A stretch of 7,449 bases of DNA from an uncultured Thermoanaerobacterales bacterium (lineage in GTDB: Bacteria; Bacillota; Clostridia; Christensenellales; UBA1242). The position numbers were made by a program, and so were the translations under genes. The stretch covers positions 1-7,449 of the forward strand of contig USTP01000049.1 in assembly GCA_900557695.1 (NCBI GenBank), given 5' to 3'. The notes beneath the pieces are model-generated. The model ran no database searches. It saw only the letters and a program-made list of their open reading frames with translations, and was not told where the DNA came from. Below, piece by piece: positions 1 through 5,769 of this stretch (its first letter is position 1; every line of letters begins with the position of its first letter).

Positions 1-38
1 TCGAGTCTCGTGGGCTCGGAGATGTGTATAAGAGACAG
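1..38 (+). other. Illumina Nextera adapter contamination, left end
   Basis: Bases 5-38 are the Nextera transposase read-2 adapter, ending in the 19-base mosaic end AGATGTGTATAAGAGACAG at 20-38. Bases 1-4 (TCGA) match the last four bases of the reverse complement of the 8-base index seen at the right end. This is library-construction sequence, not genome. Genomic DNA starts at about 39, and no feature should be annotated to the left of that. Confidence 0.98.
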
Positions 39-98
39 ATGATAAGTTTTGTAAAGTAAATATTAAACAACTCCAAAAGAAGAAAACGGGAACAAAAT

Positions 99-884
99 AT
101 GGACGAAAACAACAGCAAAGAAAACCAAATACATAAAAAGCATCGCCAGCGTATGAAAGCCACCTTTTTAAAACATGGCTTCTCTGCATTTTCAGATATT
201 GAAAAGCTTGAATTTATTTTATACTTTGCCATTGCCCAGAAAGATACCAACCCTATTGCTCATAATTTAATTAACGAGTTTGGCAGTTTTGATAAAGTTT
301 TAGAAGCACCTATTTCTGCATTAAGGGATGTTGAAGGCGTTGGCGAGCACTCAGCAATTTTAATAAACTTAATGCTACAAATAGCCGCGGAATATGGTAA
401 AAGCAAAAACGAAGATGTTATAAAGGGTTCACTTTCTGCCAAAAACTATGCGGCAAATTTATTTAAAGGTGCATTTGTAGAAGAATTTTACGTTATTTGT
501 TTAAACACTGCAAACCGAGTGCTTACCACAAAACTTATAAGCAAAGGAACAGCAAGTGCCGTGCCTGTAGATATAAGAAGTCTAACAAATGTTGCACTAA
601 TAAACCAGTGTGAAAGAATTATAATTTGCCACAACCATCCAAAGGGCAAAGCCCGACCTTCTGATGAAGACTTAACCTTTACATCTAAAATTTTATTTAG
701 CTGTATTATAAACAACATCGAAGTTCTAGACCACATTATTGTTGCAGGAAATGAGCAGTTTTCTTTTGAAGAAGCAAAGATTTTGCAAGAGTTGAAGCGT
801 GACGCTATTAGAAAGATTCCTTGCGACCAATCAACTATAAATCGTTTTGGGCAGGAAAGCAGCAACTATATAATTGGAGCATAA
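99..884 (+). CDS. radC: RadC family JAMM/MPN-domain protein (DNA repair protein RadC)
   Basis: This encodes 261 residues of the RadC/UPF0758 family. The N-terminal third (about residues 13-100) carries the family's HRQRMK start and a helix-hairpin-helix-like VEGVGEHSA segment near residue 78. The C-terminal JAMM metalloprotease-like domain (about 110-225) has a candidate catalytic Glu (E129 in VEEF) and a complete H-x-H-x7-S-x2-D zinc motif: H178, H180, S188 and D191. The family consensus HNHPSG reads HNHPKG here. RadC was named for DNA repair, but its biochemical role is unsettled; the fold suggests a zinc hydrolase acting in the cytoplasm. The start fits the family N-terminus, though the ribosome site is weak (GGGA at about 89-92). 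The gene is monocistronic here and convergent with lysS. The upstream 60 bases (39-98) are too short to define a promoter. Family assignment is secure; function is not. Confidence 0.95.
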   Translation: MDENNSKENQIHKKHRQRMKATFLKHGFSAFSDIEKLEFILYFAIAQKDTNPIAHNLINEFGSFDKVLEAPISALRDVEGVGEHSAILINLMLQIAAEYGKSKNEDVIKGSLSAKNYAANLFKGAFVEEFYVICLNTANRVLTTKLISKGTASAVPVDIRSLTNVALINQCERIIICHNHPKGKARPSDEDLTFTSKILFSCIINNIEVLDHIIVAGNEQFSFEEAKILQELKRDAIRKIPCDQSTINRFGQESSNYIIGA

Positions 885-888
885 AAGA

Positions 889-908
889 AGCGAGCAAATT
901 TGCTCGCT
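889..908 (-). terminator. Perfect 20-bp palindrome, likely lysS (minus-strand) terminator
   Basis: AGCGAGCAAATTTGCTCGCT is its own reverse complement, so it forms a strong hairpin 4 bp after the radC stop. On the plus strand the next bases (CAGACTG) contain no T-run, so it is a poor terminator for radC. Read on the minus strand it is followed by TTCTTTTAT, which suits termination of lysS transcripts coming from the right. It is a near-duplicate (17/20) of the hairpin at 1079-1098. Confidence 0.55.
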
Positions 909-912
909 CAGA

Positions 913-1055
913 CTGTTGAAAAACTGCGCGAACGAAAAATTCTTCAGAATTTTTCTTGCTGCGTTAACTGTAAAACGCCTAAAAACAGTCATTTAGGGAA
1001 CTAAACTCCTGCTTTTAGGCGTTTTCCGAGCCTTGCCTCGCTTGTTTTTGAACAG
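913..1055. repeat. 143-bp imperfect palindromic element (MITE/REP-like)
   Basis: This non-coding stretch is organised as a large inverted repeat. The outer arms are CTGTTGAAAAAC (913-924) and GTTTTTGAACAG (1044-1055), pairing at 11 of 12 positions. The inner arms at 972-988 and 1009-1025 pair at 16 of 17 (core AAAACGCCTAAAA). The left arm carries its own hairpin at 934-955 (GAAAAATTCT, TC, AGAATTTTTC), and the right arm a small one around 1027-1040 (CGAG...CTCG). No open reading frame is visible. The nested palindromes with terminal inverted repeats resemble a non-autonomous mobile or REP-type element; copy number elsewhere in the genome cannot be seen here. Confidence 0.65.
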
Positions 1056-1078
1056 CCTTTTAATTTGTCTACATACTT

Positions 1079-1104
1079 AGCGAGCAGGTTTGCTCGCCTT
1101 TTTT
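1079..1104 (+). terminator. Hairpin plus U-tract, likely radC terminator
   Basis: The stem GCGAGCA (1080-1086) pairs with TGCTCGC (1091-1097) around a GGTT loop and is followed by CTTTTTT, a standard intrinsic terminator for plus-strand transcription. The T-run overlaps the last codon region of lysS. radC transcripts would run through the whole palindromic element before stopping here. Confidence 0.7.
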
Positions 1105-2659
1105 AAAATTTCAATAAACTATAAAGTTTTTCTTTGTCTACCGCCATCAAAAAGATGCCAAGCTTTGGCCCTTGCTTTAAGCCAAGAAGCAAGTTGTATA
1201 GAATTTCAAAGTATCTCTTTTGAACTTTTTTAAGTTCCGCTGGCTCTAGATTTAAGTATTTAACCACGCCGTAGAGCTCGGTCATAAGCTCATCACTACT
1301 ATTATATTCTCTATCTATTAGCTCTATAGTTTTATTAACCCAGTTCTTTTCCTCGCCAGAAAGCGTGTTATAAAACTCTACATTTTTTTCTTCAAGCAAG
1401 TTAACTTGATATTCCTTGCCATAGTTTTCAACCCAGTACTTCGCCCTTTCAAGCCTTTCTTTGTAGTAACTAGAAGAAATATCTGTGTTTTCTTTTTGCA
1501 TAAGTTCGCCAAGCATTTTTTCGCTATAGTTTACAATAGGCAAAAAGGTTGCAAGGTAGCTAAAGTTAGGGTAATTTAAATAGTCCTGTGTAACGCCTGT
1601 GAAATCTAGTATGTCTTTATTCCCCTCGTCTATCCTGCCCTCAAAATACATTTTAACCCAGCGGTCAAACTCGCTATAGTATCTTATAACATCGTTGTCA
1701 AAAGCTAGATTGAAATTTTGCATTGGCTTATATTTAGCATAAAACCACAATATTTGATGCTTATCGTAAACATTAAGCAAGTCGGTTAAAGTTAAAACAT
1801 TTCCAGTAGACGAGCTCATTTTAGCTCCGCCGCCCTTTATTCCAATAAAGTTATATGGCTCGTAGATAGGAGGAGTGAAGCCAAATATCTCTTTTGCAAC
1901 CCTTTCTGCAACATCATGGCTGCCGCCAGAGGTTGAATGGTCCATACCGCCCGACTCAAAGATAACATTTTCAGCCTGCCAACGCATTGGCCAGTCTACC
2001 TTCCACTGAAGCTTAATATTTCTAGCTTTTAAAACATTCAATTTCTCTGTGTGCCCACAAGAACATTTATAAGTGAAATCCCCCGTTTTGCTATCGTAAG
2101 ATAAAATATCTTTAGTTTCTTTTCCACAATTATCACAATAAACGCTTATAGGATAGTAGTTTTCTTTTTCGCCCTCGGTGGCATCTTGAGTTCTAAAGCT
2201 ATCTATAATATCAAAAATTTCATAGCGTTTATCCATAGCAAGCTTTATTTTGTCGCTATACCTTCCACTTCTATACTCTTTTGCTTGATAGATGCATTCT
2301 ACCTCTATCCCCACCTTTCTAAGCTCGCCAAGAAACCTCTTTTCAAAAAACTCTGCATAGCTCTCATTTTTAGAAAAAGGGCTTGGAATATCAACATAAG
2401 GCTTTCCTATATACTTAGAGTATTCGCTTGGAATATTGCCTGGAACTTTTCTAAACCTGTCAAATTCATCTATCGATAAAATAAACCTAACCTTTTTCCC
2501 AAGCCTTCTTAAAGCCACTGCAACAAAGTATGGCGTTACAACCTCTCTAAAATTACCTATATGCACAAACCCAGAGGGGCTAACCCCTGAGGCAACAGTG
2601 TAAACCTCTTCATTAGGCCTTTCTTCTATTATTCGCCTAGCAAAATCATAAGCCCACAT
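1103..2659 (-). CDS. lysS: Lysyl-tRNA synthetase, class I
   Basis: This encodes 518 residues of class I lysyl-tRNA synthetase, a Rossmann-fold enzyme unrelated to the common class II LysRS; it charges tRNA-Lys in the cytoplasm. The HIGH-type motif reads HIGN at residues 33-36. A zinc-ribbon-like insert carries CDNC (C175, C178) and CSCGH (C199, C201, H203). The active-site GGMDHSTSGGSHD block is at 238-249, and the KMSKS-type loop KMSSS is at 280-284. Length matches the family. The class I gene is sometimes called lysK. The ATG at 2659 is preferred to an in-frame ATG at 2716: it has AAGGAG at 2666-2671 with a 6-base spacer and begins MWAYDFARRI as in relatives, whereas the upstream ATG lies within the -35 box of the gene's own promoter. 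No T-box leader fits in the short 5' UTR. It is transcribed separately from cls. Confidence 0.96.
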   Translation of the reverse strand: MWAYDFARRIIEERPNEEVYTVASGVSPSGFVHIGNFREVVTPYFVAVALRRLGKKVRFILSIDEFDRFRKVPGNIPSEYSKYIGKPYVDIPSPFSKNESYAEFFEKRFLGELRKVGIEVECIYQAKEYRSGRYSDKIKLAMDKRYEIFDIIDSFRTQDATEGEKENYYPISVYCDNCGKETKDILSYDSKTGDFTYKCSCGHTEKLNVLKARNIKLQWKVDWPMRWQAENVIFESGGMDHSTSGGSHDVAERVAKEIFGFTPPIYEPYNFIGIKGGGAKMSSSTGNVLTLTDLLNVYDKHQILWFYAKYKPMQNFNLAFDNDVIRYYSEFDRWVKMYFEGRIDEGNKDILDFTGVTQDYLNYPNFSYLATFLPIVNYSEKMLGELMQKENTDISSSYYKERLERAKYWVENYGKEYQVNLLEEKNVEFYNTLSGEEKNWVNKTIELIDREYNSSDELMTELYGVVKYLNLEPAELKKVQKRYFEILYNLLLGLKQGPKLGIFLMAVDKEKLYSLLKF

Positions 2660-2687
2660 AAAAAACTCCTTAAAAACTAATATGTTT

Positions 2688-2716
2688 ATAATAAAGGCTT
2701 CGCCATTAAAAGTCAA
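2688..2716 (-). promoter_or_regulatory. Sigma-A-type promoter of lysS
   Basis: On the minus strand, TTGACT (-35, 2711-2716) is followed by exactly 17 bp and TATTAT (-10, 2688-2693), each 5 of 6 against consensus. Transcription would start near 2680-2682, giving a leader of about 20 nt with AAGGAG at 2666-2671. This supports the ATG at 2659 and leaves no room for a T-box or other leader riboswitch. Confidence 0.8.
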
Positions 2717-2735
2717 GAAATATTCAAAAACAAGA

Positions 2736-2763
2736 AAAAACAGCCTTTATTTTAGCTGTTTTT
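2736..2763 (-). terminator. Intrinsic terminator of cls
   Basis: On the minus strand the 9-bp stem AAAAACAGC/GCTGTTTTT (2755-2763 with 2736-2744) encloses a 10-base loop and runs into TTTTTTC. It begins 4 bases after the cls stop codon and lies upstream of the lysS promoter, so cls and lysS are separate transcription units. Confidence 0.8.
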
Positions 2764-2767
2764 ATTC

Positions 2768-4294
2768 TTATAAAAGAGGCGAGAACACCTTAAACAAACT
2801 GCAAATAAGTTCTACTAAAAAGCCCTGCTTTGCCGACTTGTCATCTATGCGAATGCTCTTTAATAATGTGTCTTCTAAATCTTCCTTAATAGAAAGCAAG
2901 CAATTAGATTTATAAATTAACACCCCACACTCGTAATGATGAACCAAGCTTCTATAGTCTAGGTTAATAGTACCAACAATGGCTATTTCTTCGTCTACAA
3001 GTATCACTTTCGAGTGGATAAATCCAGGAGCATATTCATAAATTTCCACACCAGCATTCATAAGCCGTTTATAATTCGACCTCGATAAATACCATATAAT
3101 TTTTTTGTCTGGCACAGACGGCATTATTATTTGAACTTTAACGCCGCGCCTGCTCGCCCTCTCTAGAGCAGAAAGAAGATTGTAGTCACAAATTAGGTAT
3201 GGGGTAGAAATTGTAACGCGCTCTTTTGCCTGCCCTATTAAATTTATGAGTGTATCTTCTCCCACCCTATTTTCATAAAGAGGCCTTGGTCCATCGCCAA
3301 AAGGCTGAAAAATGCCTTCTTCTATTTTTTCAAACTCTTGGGTTACAAAGCTATCAAAATTTTCTTTCTTTTTAGAGGTTATAGTGTAGTTTTGCAAAAA
3401 TAGCAGCGTAAAGCTTTTGCTTGCCTCGCCCTCAAGCCTAATTGCCGTGTCTTTCCAGTGCCCAAACCTTGATTTTTTGTTTATATACTCATCCGCTAGG
3501 TTTATTCCACCTGTATAGCTTATAACTCCGTCTATAACCGTTATTTTTCTATGGTCACGGTTGTTGTGAATTGAGGAAACAATTGGTTTAAATCTGTTAA
3601 ACTTATAGGCCTTTATACCCATCTTTCTTAGTTTTTTATAATACCCACTTTTTATCTTACCCATGCAACCAATATCGTCATACAAAATGCGAACATCTAC
3701 GCCCTCTTTCACTTTCTGCTTTAAAACTTCTAAAATACTGCCCCACATTTCCCCTTCATCTATAATGAAATATTCCATAAAGATAAATTTTTTGGCATTT
3801 TTTAAATCGACTAGTAGTGAGGCAAAAAATTCTTCCCCTTGTGCGCAAAAAGTTGCCCTTGTGTTTGAATAGGCAGGAAGCCTGCTCATATTCTCAATTG
3901 CATAGCTTTGTGAGGCATATTCATCTAAAGATAAGCGAATTTTTTCTTTTTCTTCTATAGTTTGTTTTGTTAAATTTTCACTTTCTTCTTCAAGTTCTAT
4001 AAATCTTTTATACGTTATTTTGCTCATGCCATTTTTCGAAAAGATAATATAAAGCACCGTTCCAAATAAAGGTATGCAAAGCACTGTTACAAGCCATGGT
4101 ATCTTATACTCGGGGTTACAGTTTTTGTTAATTATACCCAAAAAAACTAATAGGCCTAGAACTATAGAAATAATTTGAAAGGTTAAATAATACTCGTTTA
4201 AAACTAAAACAAACACAAAAAATATAGCTACTTGTAAAATTATAGCTAGAGCCACAAACATAGCTTTGCTGAATAGTAGTTTAAAAAATCTCAT
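2768..4294 (-). CDS. cls: Cardiolipin synthase (phospholipase D superfamily)
   Basis: This encodes 508 residues, the usual size for bacterial Cls. The enzyme joins two phosphatidylglycerols to give cardiolipin and glycerol at the cytoplasmic membrane. Hydrophobic segments at about 10-32, 38-56 and 66-86 include the PLDc_N domain (NPEYKIPWLV...PLFGTVLYIIF). The catalytic core has two complete HKD motifs, H-x-K-x4-D: H248/K250/D255, followed by GGIN, and H427/K429/D434, followed by GTINLDYRS. Both halves are intact, so it should be active. The start ATG has AAGGTG at 4300-4305, 5 bases upstream. Its neighbours are a terminator on each side, so it appears monocistronic. Whether it is the sole cardiolipin synthase of the organism cannot be judged from the window. 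Confidence 0.95.
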   Translation of the reverse strand: MRFFKLLFSKAMFVALAIILQVAIFFVFVLVLNEYYLTFQIISIVLGLLVFLGIINKNCNPEYKIPWLVTVLCIPLFGTVLYIIFSKNGMSKITYKRFIELEEESENLTKQTIEEKEKIRLSLDEYASQSYAIENMSRLPAYSNTRATFCAQGEEFFASLLVDLKNAKKFIFMEYFIIDEGEMWGSILEVLKQKVKEGVDVRILYDDIGCMGKIKSGYYKKLRKMGIKAYKFNRFKPIVSSIHNNRDHRKITVIDGVISYTGGINLADEYINKKSRFGHWKDTAIRLEGEASKSFTLLFLQNYTITSKKKENFDSFVTQEFEKIEEGIFQPFGDGPRPLYENRVGEDTLINLIGQAKERVTISTPYLICDYNLLSALERASRRGVKVQIIMPSVPDKKIIWYLSRSNYKRLMNAGVEIYEYAPGFIHSKVILVDEEIAIVGTINLDYRSLVHHYECGVLIYKSNCLLSIKEDLEDTLLKSIRIDDKSAKQGFLVELICSLFKVFSPLL

Positions 4295-4311
4295 AAGTTC
4301 ACCTTAAAATT

Positions 4312-4320
4312 AGTATAACA
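4312..4320 (-). promoter_or_regulatory. Possible extended -10 promoter of cls
   Basis: On the minus strand TGTTATACT reads as an extended -10 (TG-N-TATACT, 5 of 6 in the hexamer), but no good -35 lies 16-18 bp upstream in the very A/T-rich run. The predicted start near 4305 would leave almost no leader before the AAGGTG ribosome site, so an alternative promoter further upstream (4320-4390) is quite possible. Confidence 0.3.
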
Positions 4321-4392
4321 TATATCTGTGTTTTTATATATCAAAAAAGCGTAAAAAATTTCTTAAATCTTCAAAATTTGACGCTAAAAAAT

Positions 4393-4450
4393 AAAAAAGC
4401 CTAGTTTTGAGTGACCCCTACGGGGTTCACTTCATTTTAGGCTCTTTTTT
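4393..4450 (-). terminator. Long bidirectional hairpin terminator
   Basis: The outer stem AGCCTA (4398-4403) pairs with TAGGCT (4438-4443), with further pairing of GTGACCCC (4411-4418) to GGGGTTCAC (4422-4430) around TAC or, with one mismatch, a UACG tetraloop. On the minus strand it is followed by TTTTTTAT, 9 bases past the stop codon of the small gene at 4459. The plus strand also ends in TTTTTT (4445-4450). It separates the small gene from cls. Confidence 0.85.
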
Positions 4451-4458
4451 ATTGTTTT

Positions 4459-4779
4459 TTAAACAGATTTAGCAAGTTCACTAGCAGTTTTCTTTTCAAG
4501 ACCTGCAAACGGAATATCTAAAAATGTATTTTTTGATTTTGCCTCTTCCCATTTTTGCGCTACATAGGTTCTTATGTATGACCCAACTTCACTATTAACA
4601 CCTTTTTCTAGCTCAGTTAAAACTATTCCCCTTTCTTGCTTAAACTTAACATTAAAAAGTATTTTAAATATAGTTTCACTGTCCATAGCCATGGTAAGCT
4701 TCCCTTCCTTTATTCCCTCTTGCATCCTCAGCCTTCTAAAAACAAAGTTTAAAACTTCTTTATTAACATTCAATTCCAT
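4459..4779 (-). CDS. Uncharacterised 106-residue protein
   Basis: I do not recognise the family. The protein is cytoplasmic by appearance, with no signal peptide or membrane segment, no cysteine and a high content of Lys and Glu, and it looks mostly helical (for example RRLRMQEGIKEG and YIRTYVAQKWEEAKSK). The start chosen is the ATG at 4779, beginning MELNVNKEVL, because GGAGG at 4788-4792 sits 8 bases upstream. A further in-frame ATG at 4794 overlaps that ribosome site and has no good site of its own. The gene has a near-consensus promoter and a strong terminator, which argues that it is real. It is divergent from the LysR gene through a shared 96-bp control region, making it a likely target of that regulator. 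No function is proposed. Confidence 0.8.
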   Translation of the reverse strand: MELNVNKEVLNFVFRRLRMQEGIKEGKLTMAMDSETIFKILFNVKFKQERGIVLTELEKGVNSEVGSYIRTYVAQKWEEAKSKNTFLDIPFAGLEKKTASELAKSV

Positions 4780-4805
4780 CTTTTTGCCCTCCATAGCCTT
4801 TTCAC

Positions 4806-4835
4806 TTGCAATTATACCCTCTAGTTTGATATAAT
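4806..4835 (+). promoter_or_regulatory. Promoter of the lysR-hydrolase operon
   Basis: TTGCAA (-35, 4806-4811) is separated by 18 bp from TATAAT (-10, 4830-4835), a perfect -10 hexamer preceded by TGA (extended -10). Transcription should begin near 4841-4842, giving a leader of about 34 nt. Its -35 shares base 4811 with the opposing promoter's -10. Confidence 0.75.
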
Positions 4836-4840
4836 GTAAA
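4811..4840 (-). promoter_or_regulatory. Promoter of the 106-residue protein gene
   Basis: On the minus strand TTTACA (-35, 4835-4840, 5 of 6) is followed by 18 bp and a perfect TATAAT (-10, 4811-4816). The start would be near 4804, about 25 nt before the ATG at 4779. The site lies face to face with the lysR promoter over nearly the same 30 bp, so polymerase should not occupy both at once. Confidence 0.75.
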
Positions 4841-4858
4841 ATATATATTTTTTATTGT
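4831..4858. promoter_or_regulatory. Candidate LysR operator (A/T-rich dyad)
   Basis: AAAATATATATTTT (4838-4851) is a perfect 14-bp palindrome. Flanking ATAAT (4831-4835) and ATTGT (4854-4858) extend it as an imperfect 28-bp dyad. It overlaps the -10 and start of the lysR promoter and the -35 plus upstream region of the divergent promoter, where a LysR protein would repress itself and could activate the neighbour. The A/T bias makes chance palindromes likely. Confidence 0.4.
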
Positions 4859-4875
4859 GGGTATAACTAATAATT

Positions 4876-5754
4876 ATGGCAAATATAAATTTATTTGAAG
4901 TTTTTATTGCAGTTGCAGATAGGGGAAATATAACCAAAGCCTCTCAGCATCTTTTTATTTCACAGCCTGCAGTAACAAAGAGCATAAAGCAGCTTGAAAG
5001 CGAACTTGGCGGAAAACTTTTTATAAGAAAAAACAAAGGTGTAGAACTAACGGTTGAGGGGAAATATGTATATAATAAAGTTAAGCCACTAATAAAAGAA
5101 CTAGAAAATGTTTATCAGTATTTTTCGCAGGTTAAAAAACTTAAGGCTGGCGTGCTTAGAATTGGAACGGCAACTTCAAATGTAACAATACTTTTAAGCA
5201 CTAGTTTAAATGAGTTTATTGTGAAATATCCATTTGTTGAAATAAAAATTAAAAGAGCAAAAGAATCTACTTTAATTGGCGACCTTGTTGGTGGCGAGCT
5301 CGACCTTGTTGTTATAGATAGCAAGCTTAAGCAGCCAAACCTTGAAGAAGTGAAAAGGTTTAGCGTTAACTATAGCGTTGTTGGAAACAAAGATTTTTAT
5401 AACAAATATAAAAACAGTCCCCTTTCAAGGGAGAAGTTTGCTTCTTGTCCGCTTGCTCTTATTAGCTCTAGCAACACCTCTAGAAGAAATATAGATTCGT
5501 ATTTTGGCGCCTATGGTATAACTCTAAATGCTAAATATGAAATGGAAAATTATGGGCTTGTTTTAGACCTTATAAAGCGTGGGCTAGCAATAGGGGTTGT
5601 AAACCTAGAGTATTTTAAAGCTGAGCTTGAAAAAGGGGAAATATATAAAATAAACACCTCGTTTGAGATAGACAAACGCGAAATATCAGTTGTAAAATAT
5701 AAACAAGGTCAAGCTAATCCAGCAAAAGATGCATTTATAGATATGTTAAAGTAA
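4876..5754 (+). CDS. LysR-family transcriptional regulator
   Basis: This encodes 292 residues, the normal length for a LysR-type regulator. The N-terminal winged helix-turn-helix spans about residues 3-62 (ITKASQHLFISQPAVTKSIKQLE, with the wing at LFIRKNKGVELTVEG). A linker helix follows (about 65-88), then the periplasmic-binding-protein-like effector domain (about 91-290, beginning LRIGTATS). Such proteins bind DNA as tetramers and respond to a small molecule; the ligand cannot be read from sequence. The ATG at 4876 gives the standard LysR N-terminus although its ribosome site is weak (GTGGG at about 4857-4861, too distant), so translation may be modest. It is divergent from the 106-residue gene and lies 15 bp upstream of the hydrolase gene, with which it shares a transcript. 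Autoregulation and control of both neighbours are likely. Confidence 0.93.
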   Translation: MANINLFEVFIAVADRGNITKASQHLFISQPAVTKSIKQLESELGGKLFIRKNKGVELTVEGKYVYNKVKPLIKELENVYQYFSQVKKLKAGVLRIGTATSNVTILLSTSLNEFIVKYPFVEIKIKRAKESTLIGDLVGGELDLVVIDSKLKQPNLEEVKRFSVNYSVVGNKDFYNKYKNSPLSREKFASCPLALISSSNTSRRNIDSYFGAYGITLNAKYEMENYGLVLDLIKRGLAIGVVNLEYFKAELEKGEIYKINTSFEIDKREISVVKYKQGQANPAKDAFIDMLK

Positions 5755-5769
5755 GGGGGAAAAATTAAA

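Noticed and set aside
39..59. Short open frame MISFVK ending just before radC
   Set aside because: Six codons starting exactly at the adapter junction; it could be the tail of a lost upstream gene or chance, and nothing distinguishes these.
488..865. Open frame of 125 codons antisense to radC
   Set aside because: It lies wholly within radC, has no ribosome site or family resemblance, and is explained as a shadow of the real gene.
885..1102. CRISPR array from the repeated GCGAGCA hairpins
   Set aside because: There are only two copies, each palindromic, with no regular spacers and no cas genes.
2660..2716. Longer lysS product starting at the ATG at 2716
   Set aside because: That start has no good ribosome site and lies in the -35 box of the lysS promoter; the extra 19 residues do not resemble class I LysRS.
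2660..2767. T-box or lysine riboswitch leader upstream of lysS
   Set aside because: The promoter starts transcription about 20 nt before the start codon, and the only hairpin in this gap is the cls terminator.
2682..2915. Plus-strand open frame of 77 codons across the cls-lysS gap
   Set aside because: It crosses the cls terminator and the lysS promoter and has a composition typical of an antisense shadow.
4780..4794. Upstream ATG at 4794 for the 106-residue protein
   Set aside because: It overlaps the GGAGG ribosome site of the ATG at 4779 and has no properly spaced site of its own.
4574..4834. Plus-strand open frame of 86 codons opposite the small protein gene
   Set aside because: It is antisense to a gene with better signals and runs through the divergent promoters; no ribosome site is seen.
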